NCBI GenBank assembly: GCA_020723365.1
Contig: DYJB01000111.1
Coordinates: 3,324 to 9,258 of the forward strand
Source: Candidatus Aquidulcis sp.
GTDB taxonomy: Bacteria > Chloroflexota > Anaerolineae > Anaerolineales > E44-bin32
Length of the DNA stretch: 5,935 nt
Reading direction: 5' to 3'
In this document: in pieces, positions 1 to 5,935 of the stretch
Numbering within the stretch: position 1 is the first letter of the stretch
Layout of the letters: each line of letters opens with the position of its first letter
Program-made: the position numbers and the translations under genes
Notes under the pieces: model-generated
Databases searched by the model: none
Told to the model about the DNA's origin: nothing
The model's input: only the letters and a program-made list of their open reading frames with translations

Positions 1-82
1 GGAGGATGGTCTGATGGCGGTCACCGGCGCGGAGTGGATGGATGCCAGCCGGGAGGTCCCCGCCTCCGGCCTGGAAGGGTAA
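1..82 (+). CDS. C-terminal tail of an upstream gene (partial, unknown product)
   Basis: Reading from base 2 gives 26 codons ending in ASGLEG and a TAA stop at 80-82. Nearly every codon ends in G or C, as in the confirmed genes of this window, which suggests real coding sequence. The frame starting at base 3 hits a stop almost at once. The frame starting at base 1 stays open into the next gene, but its translation there is Arg/Gly/Pro-rich and looks non-coding. A promoter and a stem-loop follow directly, as expected at the end of a transcription unit. The fragment is too short to assign a family, and an unused open stretch is the alternative. Confidence 0.4.
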   Translation, partial: EDGLMAVTGAEWMDASREVPASGLEG

Positions 83-109
83 GGCCGGCACCTCGCCCCG
101 GGTCGGCCT
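82..109 (+). terminator. GC-rich stem-loop at the upstream gene's stop codon
   Basis: AGGCCG (82-87) pairs with CGGCCT (104-109), and the stem extends inward by a G-T and a C-G pair around a loop of about 12 bases. It starts on the last base of the TAA at 80-82. No T-run follows, so it is not a canonical intrinsic terminator. It could be a weak terminator or an mRNA 3' end stabiliser. Confidence 0.3.
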
Positions 110-138
110 GCACGAATCGGACACAATCAGTCTATAAT
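109..138 (+). promoter_or_regulatory. Sigma-70-type promoter for the duplicated-domain gene
   Basis: A perfect TATAAT lies at 133-138 in an otherwise GC-rich stretch. The best -35 candidate is TGCACG at 109-114, which matches TTGACA at only three of six positions with an 18-base spacer, so the -10 box carries the call. Transcription would start near 144-146. That leaves a leader of about 75 bases before the ATG at 220, almost all of it taken up by the hairpin at 151-204. Confidence 0.5.
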
Positions 139-150
139 GCCTCGCTAAGG

Positions 151-204
151 GGTCGAGGGCTGCTGCCGGTTCCCGATGCGGGAGGCGGAGGCAACCCCTC
201 GGCC
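151..204 (+). promoter_or_regulatory. Long imperfect hairpin in the 5' leader
   Basis: Bases 151-159 pair with 196-204 (nine pairs, one G-T). Then 161-164 pair with 190-193, 166-168 with 186-188, and 170-175 with 179-184, closing on an ATG triloop at 176-178. That is about 22 pairs, interrupted by single mismatches and one small internal loop. The element starts a few bases after the predicted transcription start and ends three bases before the Shine-Dalgarno. It could stabilise the mRNA, control translation or act as a DNA operator. I do not recognise a known riboswitch class. An alternative pairing of 148-153 with 194-199 is also possible. Confidence 0.45.
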
Positions 205-207
205 GCC

Positions 208-214
208 AGGGAGG
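208..214 (+). promoter_or_regulatory. Ribosome binding site that fixes the start at 220
   Basis: AGGGAGG at 208-214 sits five bases before the ATG at 220. This is the strongest Shine-Dalgarno near any in-frame start of this gene. It argues against the in-frame ATG at 34, which lies upstream of the predicted promoter and would add 62 low-complexity residues. Confidence 0.65.
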
Positions 215-219
215 CCCTC

Positions 220-855
220 ATGATCCAGGTACGGGACACGTTCCAGATCAAGTTTGGCAAGATCGATCAGGCCGTCGAGTTGTTCACCACGCTGCGCGAG
301 GCATCGACGGTCATGCCCCCTCCGCAGTCATCGTATGAGGTCCTGACGGACTTGTCGGGCGATATGTTCACGCTGGTGACCGCCATGCACCTCGACTCGG
401 TGGCCGTATGGGAGGCACTGGCGCCGACGACCTGGGCGCAGCCCGGCTTCCAGGACTGGTACAAGGGCTTCCAGCTGTTCGTGAGCGATGGGCAGCGGCG
501 CTTCTACACGGTCGAGCAGCCCAACGACGGCTGGTCCGGCCCGGGGGCCGTCGTGGTGCGCACCTGTTTCCGCACGCTCGAGTGGAGGGTGGCCGAGACG
601 GTCGAGCTGCTCAAGACCTACGGCGGGATGCTGGTGGATGCCGGTGCCGGCGTGCGGCCGCGCATCCTGACCGACTTCAGCGGCCCGATGTTTAATGCCG
701 TCATCGAGATCGAAGCGCGCGACCTGATGACCTGGGATCGGCACCGCCGTGAGATGTTCGGCCTGCCCCAGTTCCAGGTCTGGATGAAGAAGCTGACCAC
801 CTGTGTCACGCGCGGCACCCACGAGTTCTATCAGGTCGCGGCGTGCGTCGCCTGA
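220..855 (+). CDS. Tandem-duplicated alpha/beta-barrel-like protein, function unknown
   Basis: This 211-residue protein has no signal peptide or membrane segment and is probably cytoplasmic. It is made of two related halves, about residues 3-100 and 111-207. VLTDLSGDMF (41-50) aligns with ILTDFSGPMF (149-158), and FQDWYKGFQLFVSDGQRRFY (77-96) aligns with the FQVWMKK...HEFYQ segment (185-205), both at an offset of 108. The AVELF helix (18-22) matches TVELL (127-131). Order and size fit ferredoxin-like dimeric alpha/beta-barrel domains such as the NIPSNAP or antibiotic-biosynthesis-monooxygenase superfamily, fused into one chain. That fold is inferred from pattern only. No catalytic residues are recognisable, so no enzyme activity is assigned. 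The start is set by the Shine-Dalgarno at 208-214 and the upstream promoter. The next gene has its own promoter, so this one is probably transcribed alone or with partial read-through. Confidence 0.8.
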   Translation: MIQVRDTFQIKFGKIDQAVELFTTLREASTVMPPPQSSYEVLTDLSGDMFTLVTAMHLDSVAVWEALAPTTWAQPGFQDWYKGFQLFVSDGQRRFYTVEQPNDGWSGPGAVVVRTCFRTLEWRVAETVELLKTYGGMLVDAGAGVRPRILTDFSGPMFNAVIEIEARDLMTWDRHRREMFGLPQFQVWMKKLTTCVTRGTHEFYQVAACVA

Positions 856-873
856 GCCGCGGGCGATCCCCGA

Positions 874-882
874 TGCTATAAT
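874..882 (+). promoter_or_regulatory. Extended -10 promoter for the aminopeptidase-cytochrome operon
   Basis: TGC followed by TATAAT (874-882) is an extended -10 element with a perfect hexamer. No convincing -35 is visible 17-18 bases upstream, as is common for extended -10 promoters. Transcription would start near 889, about 36 bases before the ATG at 925. The core lies 19 bases after the preceding stop codon, and any -35 contact would fall at that gene's stop codon. Confidence 0.6.
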
Positions 883-924
883 CGCTCCACCACATCCTCC
901 CCGCCTGACCCAGAAGGAGCCTCG

Positions 925-2052
925 ATGCCCGACCTGCGTGTCGAGAAGCTTGCCCGCATCCTGATCGAATACTCGGCGCACATCCGCAAGGGCGACCGGG
1001 TGCTGATCGAATCGGAGCCCGCCGCGGAGCCGCTCATCCGAGCTCTCTACAAGGACATCCTGCAGGCCGGCGGCCATCCCCACCTGGAGCTCAACCTGGG
1101 GGGGCAGATCAGCAAGAGCGGCGTGGACACGGTCTTCTTCGAGCACGCCAGCGACGAACAGCTGGACTACATCCCGCCGCTGCTCAAGCACGTCTACGAC
1201 AACTTCGAGTCGCGCATTCGGGTGCATGCCCTGCCCAACACCAAGGCGCTGACGGGCGCCGATCCGGCCAAGCAGGCGCGGCGGGCGCGCACGCTCGAGC
1301 CGATCCTGCAGGCCCAGTTCACGCGCGGGGCGCGGGGCGAGTTCAAGTGGGTGACCACGCTCTACCCGACGCAGGCCTATGCCCAGGACGCCGAGATGAG
1401 CCTGAGCGAGTACGAGGACTTCGGCTTCGGCGCCTGCCATGCCGGTGAGGGCGACGAGGACCCCGTGGGCTACTGGCAGGGGATGCAGCGAGAGCAGCAG
1501 CGGCTGGTCGATGCCCTGGCGGGACACGACGAGATTGTCGTGCGCGGCCCGTCGGTGGATCTGCGCCTGTCGATCAAGGGCCGGACGTTCCTGAATGCCT
1601 GCGGTGAGCACAACATGCCGGATGGCGAGATCTTCACCGGCCCGGTGGAAACCTCGGTCAACGGCCGGGTGCGATTCGACTTCCCCGCCGTCTACCACGG
1701 GAACGAGGTCCAGGGCGTCGAGCTGCGCTTCGAGGACGGGCGGGGGGCCGAGGCCAGGGCGGACAAGAACGAGGCCTTTCTCCTGCGAACGCTCGAGACG
1801 GATGCCGGGGCGCGCTTCCTGGGCGAATTCGCCATCGGGAACAACTTCGGCGTGCAGCGCATCACGAAGGAGATCCTGTTCGACGAGAAGTTCGGCGGCA
1901 CCATCCACCTGGCGCTGGGCGCCGGGTATCCCGATACGGGGAGCGTGAACAAGAGCAGTGTCCATTGGGACCTGATCTGCGACATGCGACGCGATTCCGA
2001 GATCATGGTGGACGGAAGCGTGTTCTACAAAGACGGGGCCTTCAAGGTCTGA
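925..2052 (+). CDS. M29-family metallo-aminopeptidase
   Basis: This 375-residue protein resembles the thermophilic metalloprotease family (peptidase M29; aminopeptidase T/S and PepS types). These cytoplasmic enzymes remove N-terminal residues from peptides using a two-metal site. The ligands I remember for Thermus AmpT (two Glu, two His, one Asp, plus a catalytic Tyr) have clear counterparts: Glu235 in DGEIFTGP, Glu301 in FLGEFAIGNN, His328 in TIHLALGAGYP, Tyr335, and His347 with Asp349 in SVHWDLI. The Glu-Glu gap (66) and His-Tyr gap (7) agree with AmpT, so the active site looks intact. The N-terminal part (1-200) carries the ...ARILIEYSAHIRKGDRVLIE... opening of the family and no signal peptide. 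The chain is somewhat shorter than the roughly 400-residue Thermus and Staphylococcus enzymes. AAGGAG at 914-919, five bases before the ATG, supports the start. The cytochrome gene follows after 18 bases, so co-transcription is likely. Confidence 0.93.
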   Translation: MPDLRVEKLARILIEYSAHIRKGDRVLIESEPAAEPLIRALYKDILQAGGHPHLELNLGGQISKSGVDTVFFEHASDEQLDYIPPLLKHVYDNFESRIRVHALPNTKALTGADPAKQARRARTLEPILQAQFTRGARGEFKWVTTLYPTQAYAQDAEMSLSEYEDFGFGACHAGEGDEDPVGYWQGMQREQQRLVDALAGHDEIVVRGPSVDLRLSIKGRTFLNACGEHNMPDGEIFTGPVETSVNGRVRFDFPAVYHGNEVQGVELRFEDGRGAEARADKNEAFLLRTLETDAGARFLGEFAIGNNFGVQRITKEILFDEKFGGTIHLALGAGYPDTGSVNKSSVHWDLICDMRRDSEIMVDGSVFYKDGAFKV

Positions 2053-2070
2053 GAGCGGGAGGGTGGGTCG

Positions 2071-3804
2071 ATGTCGCGCTGGATGCTGATTTCCCTCGGC
2101 CTCCTTCTGACGGCCCTGCTGCTGGGAGCGTGCGGCGGCACGCCGACGGCGTCGCCCACGACGGCTCCGGCGCCCGGGCTCCCGACCGCCACGCCGCCCC
2201 CGACCGCCACGACCATCGCTCCTCCCACGGCGGCGAGCGCCGCCGGCGGTTTCGAAGGCGGGACGCTCCCGGCCGGGCGAAACGAGCTGTTCTCGGCTTC
2301 CGGGGCTTGCACCGTCTGCCACACGCGCATGACGGATGAAGCGGGCCAGGACGTCTCGATCGACAGCCACTGGCGCGCCTCGATCAAGGCGCAGGCGGCG
2401 CGCGACCCCTACTTCCTGGCGTCGGTGCGCGCCGAAGTCGAAGCGCTGCCGGAGCAGCGGGCGGCCATTGAGGACTCCTGCGCCACCTGCCATATGCCCA
2501 TGGCCGACTACAGCGAAGCGGTTGCGGGCGGGTCGGGGGCGATCCTGGATGACGGCTTCCTTGACCCGGACCATGAGCTGCACGAGCTGGCCCTGGACGG
2601 CGTATCGTGCACGCTGTGCCACCAGATCCGCTCGGGCAACCTGGGGGCTTCGGCCAACAGCGGGGGCTACGTGATCGACACCGAGGCCAGGCCGGGCGAG
2701 CGAGAGATCTTCGGCCCCTTCGCTGTGGATGAGGTTCAGGCGCAGATCATGCAGGGCGCCTCCGGTTTCATCCCGGTGCAGTCGACGCATGTGGCGCAAT
2801 CCGAACTGTGCGCCACCTGCCACACCCTCTACACACCCGTCTTCGACGCCGCCGGAAAGGTGGTCGGCGAGTTCCCTGAACAGGTTCCCTACCTGGAGTG
2901 GTTCTACAGCGACTACCGCCAGGGCCCGACCTGCCAGGGCTGCCACATGCCTGAGGCGCAGGGCGGCGTCAAGGTGTCCGTGACTAGCCCCAACCTGCGC
3001 AGTCCGTTCGCGCAGCATACCTTCTGGGGCGGCAACGCCTACATGCTGGGCATGCTGCAGACCTTCGGCGAGGAGCTCGAGCTGACCGCCTCCGAGGCGC
3101 AGCTTGAAACCGCCCGGCAGGGAACGCTGGACCAACTGCAGTCGGCTACGGCTACGATCGCCATTGAGAACCTGGTATCGGGCGGGTCGACGATCAGCGC
3201 CGACGTGCATCTCGAGAGCCTGGCCGGGCACAAGTTCCCGACGGCCTTTCCCTCCCGGCGGGCATGGTTGCACGTGACCGTCACCGACGCCGCCGGGAAC
3301 GTGGCCTTCGAATCGGGCGCTGTGGGGGCGGATGGCGCCATCCAGGGCAACGACAACGATGCCGACCCGGCAGCCTACGAGCAGCACTACCAGACGATCA
3401 ACCGGCCGGAGCAGGTGCAGATCTACGAGGCGATCCTCGGCACGCCTGAGGGCCAGGTGACCACACATGTGCTGCGCGCCGGCGCCTATCTGAAGGACAA
3501 CCGGCTGCTGCCGTCGGGCTTCGAGAAAGCCGCCCCGTATGCGGACATCCGGGTGCACGGCGGCGCCTTCGAGGACGAGGACTTCCTGGGCGGCGGGGAC
3601 GTCGTCACCTACATCATGCCCGTCGGCGGGGGAGCCGGGCCGTACACGGTCACGGCCGAGCTGCTCTTCCAGAGCGTTGGCTACCGCTGGGCGGAGAATC
3701 TGCGTTCATCCTCCGGGCCGGAGATCGAGCGCTTCCTCCGTTACTACGAGGCTGTACCCAACACACCGGTGGTGATCGCCAGCGCCAGCCAGCAATCGCC
3801 CTGA
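2071..3804 (+). CDS. Pentaheme c-type cytochrome lipoprotein
   Basis: This 577-residue protein begins with a lipoprotein signal peptide. A hydrophobic core ends in the lipobox LGAC with Cys21, and a Pro/Thr/Ala-rich linker (about 22-60) follows, so the mature protein should be lipid-anchored on the outer face of the membrane. Five CXXCH heme-attachment motifs start at Cys80, Cys137, Cys180, Cys247 and Cys288. His100, His168 or His171, His240, His316 (AQHTFWGGN) and His387 (AGHKFPTAFPSRR) are candidate distal ligands, enough for five bis-His hemes. After the last heme site about 285 residues remain. The AGHKFPTAFPSRR motif and the beta-strand-like segment behind it recur in multiheme cytochromes of the c554-like type, as I recall. 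The likely role is extracytoplasmic electron transfer; the partners are unknown because no redox membrane complex is nearby. GGGAGGG at 2057-2063, seven bases before the ATG, supports the start. There is no separate promoter, and the gene sits 18 bases after the aminopeptidase. Heme attachment needs cytochrome c maturation genes, which are not in the window. Confidence 0.9.
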   Translation: MSRWMLISLGLLLTALLLGACGGTPTASPTTAPAPGLPTATPPPTATTIAPPTAASAAGGFEGGTLPAGRNELFSASGACTVCHTRMTDEAGQDVSIDSHWRASIKAQAARDPYFLASVRAEVEALPEQRAAIEDSCATCHMPMADYSEAVAGGSGAILDDGFLDPDHELHELALDGVSCTLCHQIRSGNLGASANSGGYVIDTEARPGEREIFGPFAVDEVQAQIMQGASGFIPVQSTHVAQSELCATCHTLYTPVFDAAGKVVGEFPEQVPYLEWFYSDYRQGPTCQGCHMPEAQGGVKVSVTSPNLRSPFAQHTFWGGNAYMLGMLQTFGEELELTASEAQLETARQGTLDQLQSATATIAIENLVSGGSTISADVHLESLAGHKFPTAFPSRRAWLHVTVTDAAGNVAFESGAVGADGAIQGNDNDADPAAYEQHYQTINRPEQVQIYEAILGTPEGQVTTHVLRAGAYLKDNRLLPSGFEKAAPYADIRVHGGAFEDEDFLGGGDVVTYIMPVGGGAGPYTVTAELLFQSVGYRWAENLRSSSGPEIERFLRYYEAVPNTPVVIASASQQSP

Positions 3805-3833
3805 CCGGAGATCCCCATCACGAGCAACGTGCA

Positions 3834-3856
3834 CCGGCGGCCCACGAGGCCGCCGG
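3834..3856 (+). terminator. Perfect 9-bp GC stem-loop between convergent genes
   Basis: CCGGCGGCC (3834-3842) pairs perfectly with GGCCGCCGG (3848-3856) around a five-base loop, CACGA. It lies 30 bases after the cytochrome stop and before the 3' end of the oppositely oriented gene, where a terminator is expected. Neither strand has a T-run after the stem, so it is terminator-like rather than a textbook intrinsic terminator. It may act in both directions. Confidence 0.45.
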
Positions 3857-3958
3857 CGTGATTCGCTCGGTCCGGCGCTGGCAGGCATGCGCCAGGACAC
3901 CCTCGGCCGAGGCGCGACGCCAATCCTCCTGCACAGGCGGCGCCCCGAGAACAGCCAT

Positions 3959-3973
3959 CGCCCCTAGGGGGCG
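3959..3973 (-). other. Short hairpin enclosing the stop codon of the leftward gene
   Basis: On the plus strand CGCCCC (3959-3964) and GGGGCG (3968-3973) form a perfect six-pair GC stem around a three-base loop. The central CCCCTAGGGG (3961-3970) is itself a palindrome. The TAG stop of the leftward gene (3964-3966) lies inside it. It could contribute to 3' end formation of that mRNA, or it may be a chance result of high GC. No T-run follows on the minus strand. Confidence 0.3.
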
Positions 3974-5935
3974 TTGCCAAACCTCTCGAAGGTTAGCGGA
4001 GGCAGGCCGGCCTGCTCCGCCCCCGCGGGCCATAGCACGAGCGTCGTCGGCGTGCACTCGTAGTCGGCCGACGACGTGCCCGGGGGTAGCGGGTTGAAGT
4101 CGATCGGGCTGTCACCGGCGACGGTCTGACCGTTGATGGCAATCGTCTGCTCCATCTTGATGTTCGAGGTGGAGGCCTCCATGGCCAGCGTGCCGGGCAG
4201 CATGACCCAGTACGAGCCGGCACCCTTCCCGGCGATCGTCAGGACCACCTGGGCGACGATCGGCAGGGTCTCGCTCCCCTGGTTCAACTTGTAGCCGAGG
4301 GCGTAGTTGATGGTCGCCGAGATCCCTCCGCTGGACGTGAAGGTGTAGATCCACAGCCCGCCGCCGTCGACGAACGTGAACAGCCCCGGTGTACCGGCGA
4401 AGGGCGCCGCCAGGTAGTCGGCCAGACTCTCGTGCAAGAGGCGCCACTGTCCGGCGAGGCAGGCATCGCACACGACCGGCTCGTCGCGGGTCAGGGTGAG
4501 CTCGACGGCGAAGGTGCCGGAGGGCGAGGGCGCCGTGCTGGTCATCAACATCAGGTACACGGCGTCCTTGCACCCGGCGGCCAGCTGCGGGGGCCATTCG
4601 GCCCACGGAAACCCGGCCGCGGCCCCCCTGCGTACGGCATCCAGCCCGGGGAGGGAGCCCTTGGTCACAGCCGAGATGGAGTAGCGGTGGCCCTGCGGGA
4701 AGAAGACCGCCACGCGCTTGAGCACGAACGGCCGCGCCTCCATCAGGCGGATCTGCGACTCGAAGATCGACAGGTAGTCGTCGTCCAGGACCACGGGCGG
4801 TCCGGAGGGGAGCAGCGCGCCCGAGGAGTCCTTGATCGTGCCATCGAAGAACGCCCGACCGAAGTCATGGAAGTGCTGATCGATGTTGGGCCACTTGGAG
4901 AGCGCCGCCGCCTGATCCTGCTCGTTTCCGGAGTAAGGGAGCCCGTGCAGGAGCTTGAGCAATCCGTCATTCGTAAGCGTGTTGGCCATGTACTGGAAGA
5001 AGACCGTATTGTTGTAGCTCAGTTCGACCAGGGACTTGGAGGCCGACTTGAAGTCGAACCCCGGGATGCGCCCCCACTCGTCATTGACCGTCGGGAAGGC
5101 CACGTTGCTGAAGTATTCGGCCGTCCCCTCGCCCCACCAATCCTGAACTCCCCAGTCGGAGCTATCCGCCTGGTTGGGGAAATGGTCGGGGAAGTTCCAC
5201 TGCTGGTAGCAGTGGAACACCTCGTGGGCGACGGTCTGCTGAAAGCGGCCGTAGTCGTTGGGCCCGCTCTTGGACTTCTCGTTGGCCTGGATGGCGCCCA
5301 GGAAGACCGTGATCTTGCAGGTTGGATCGGGCGCCAGGCTGGGGACGAGCGCCAGGACGGACGGGGCCTCGACGTACGGCAGCAGCACGAACACCAGGTC
5401 GACGCTGCCCATGGTGGGGCTGCTCAGCCCGCCCTTCAACGCACTGAAGGTTGACCAGGAAGTGAGCACCGCCTGGTGCGCCGCCTCGGCGTATTCAAGC
5501 GGCAGGGCCACCAACGGATAGTAGGTGGTGACCGTTTGGCCGCCAATCCCGCTTTGCTTGTAGAGCAGGCACTTGATTCCCGAGCCGGGTGGGAAGCCCT
5601 TCGCATACAGCTTCTCGCAGTCCTCCTGCAGCGGGGGGAGGATCGCCAGGCCGGACCTGCCGCCGCCCGCCGTCGGTTCCGGGGCGGCGTATTCCTTGAG
5701 CCGGTCGCTGGGAGGGAGGAGGATGCCCAGCAGGCGAACGATCTCCGCCCGGGCGGCGGCGTCTGGGCCGCTGGCCGCGTAGCGAGAGGCTTCAAGCACC
5801 AGCCCGAATCCTTCCAGCGACTCGGGCGCCACCTCGTACACCTGGTCCAGCCGCAGTTCACCGGCGAAGAGCTTGAGGTTGGTGATCAGCGCCTGCTCGG
5901 TTGTCCACTCCCAGGAGGCCACCCGCTCGGCCATG
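3964..5935 (-). CDS. Probably secreted HEXXH (gluzincin-like) metallopeptidase, 5' partial
   Basis: The frame is open from the right edge to a TAG at 3964-3966. An ATG at 5932-5934 is the first visible start and gives 656 residues, numbered from it here. It has no signal peptide, so the true start probably lies beyond the window. The peptidase signature is VAHEVFHCYQ with His237, Glu238 and His241, where the two His would bind zinc and the Glu would act as general base. WWGEGTAEYF follows, with Glu269 or Glu273 as the probable third zinc ligand 28-32 residues later, as in gluzincin folds such as M1, M61 and peptidase-MA-like families. The exact family is not assigned. The C-terminal part (about 489-640) is a separate beta-rich domain that opens with CDACLAGQW and has Cys627 in YECTPTT near its end. 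It resembles small lipocalin-like domains, a match by eye only. Scattered cysteines fit an extracytoplasmic protein. The gene converges on the cytochrome gene and shares no promoter with it. Confidence 0.8.
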   Translation of the reverse strand, partial: MAERVASWEWTTEQALITNLKLFAGELRLDQVYEVAPESLEGFGLVLEASRYAASGPDAAARAEIVRLLGILLPPSDRLKEYAAPEPTAGGGRSGLAILPPLQEDCEKLYAKGFPPGSGIKCLLYKQSGIGGQTVTTYYPLVALPLEYAEAAHQAVLTSWSTFSALKGGLSSPTMGSVDLVFVLLPYVEAPSVLALVPSLAPDPTCKITVFLGAIQANEKSKSGPNDYGRFQQTVAHEVFHCYQQWNFPDHFPNQADSSDWGVQDWWGEGTAEYFSNVAFPTVNDEWGRIPGFDFKSASKSLVELSYNNTVFFQYMANTLTNDGLLKLLHGLPYSGNEQDQAAALSKWPNIDQHFHDFGRAFFDGTIKDSSGALLPSGPPVVLDDDYLSIFESQIRLMEARPFVLKRVAVFFPQGHRYSISAVTKGSLPGLDAVRRGAAAGFPWAEWPPQLAAGCKDAVYLMLMTSTAPSPSGTFAVELTLTRDEPVVCDACLAGQWRLLHESLADYLAAPFAGTPGLFTFVDGGGLWIYTFTSSGGISATINYALGYKLNQGSETLPIVAQVVLTIAGKGAGSYWVMLPGTLAMEASTSNIKMEQTIAINGQTVAGDSPIDFNPLPPGTSSADYECTPTTLVLWPAGAEQAGLPPLTFERFGNAP

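Noticed and set aside
34..219. A 62-residue N-terminal extension of the duplicated-domain protein from the ATG at 34
   Set aside because: It would cross the predicted promoter, the leader hairpin and the tail of the upstream gene. The residues are low-complexity Arg/Pro/Gly, and a strong Shine-Dalgarno points to the ATG at 220.
2134..2250. The Pro/Thr/Ala-rich, repeat-like stretch after the cytochrome lipobox
   Set aside because: It has no regular repeat unit and is an ordinary flexible linker of bacterial lipoproteins, not a separate repeat element.
328..3558. A 1076-codon open frame on the minus strand, antisense to three genes
   Set aside because: It lies opposite three well-supported genes. 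Its translation is rich in Arg, Gly, His and Leu with no recognisable domain, and the openness is explained by the strong G/C third-position bias of the real genes.
3901..3912. A 12-base perfect palindrome, CCTCGGCCGAGG, in the convergent intergenic region
   Set aside because: It is short and made almost only of G and C, so chance is likely at this composition. It has no promoter or repeat partner nearby to suggest an operator.
4432..5454. A 340-codon plus-strand open frame opposite the leftward peptidase gene
   Set aside because: It is a shadow of the peptidase coding strand, with Arg/Gly/Val-rich translation, no domain, and no credible promoter or ribosome binding site.

Overview
The window is GC-rich, with codons ending mostly in G or C. 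It reads as a piece of a bacterial chromosome, possibly the end of a contig because the last gene runs off the right edge. A Chloroflexota (Anaerolineae-like) origin is my best inference. It rests on a Pro/Thr-rich linker behind a lipobox, near-perfect TATAAT -10 boxes in an otherwise GC-rich genome, and an M29 aminopeptidase beside a multiheme lipoprotein. No rRNA or other taxonomic marker is present, so this stays tentative. I see no mobile elements, CRISPR arrays, tRNAs or rRNAs.

Layout. Bases 1-82 look like the last 26 codons of a rightward gene that starts outside the window. Its stop codon opens a GC-rich stem-loop. A TATAAT promoter (133-138) and a strongly structured leader (151-204) precede a 211-residue protein of unknown function (220-855). 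That protein is a tandem duplication of an alpha/beta-barrel-like domain of about 108 residues. A second promoter with an extended -10 box (874-882) drives an apparent two-gene operon: an M29-family aminopeptidase (925-2052) and, 18 bases later, a pentaheme c-type cytochrome lipoprotein (2071-3804). A short convergent intergenic region (3805-3963) with GC stem-loops separates these from a leftward gene (3964 to the right edge). That gene encodes a probably secreted HEXXH metallopeptidase with a C-terminal Cys-bounded beta-rich domain, and its 5' end is outside the window.

How the genes relate. Only the aminopeptidase and the cytochrome look co-transcribed. The first is predicted to be cytoplasmic and the second anchored outside the membrane, so close spacing does not prove a shared pathway. 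The cytochrome carries five CXXCH heme sites and at least five plausible distal histidines, so it could form a bis-His wire for extracytoplasmic electron transfer. No membrane quinone oxidoreductase or terminal reductase lies in the window to name its partner. The two peptidases could both serve growth on peptides, but that is only a guess from co-location.

Nothing here is clearly a new system. The items most worth a second look are the long leader hairpin at 151-204, the pentaheme lipoprotein with its large heme-free C-terminal domain, and the architecture of the leftward metallopeptidase.
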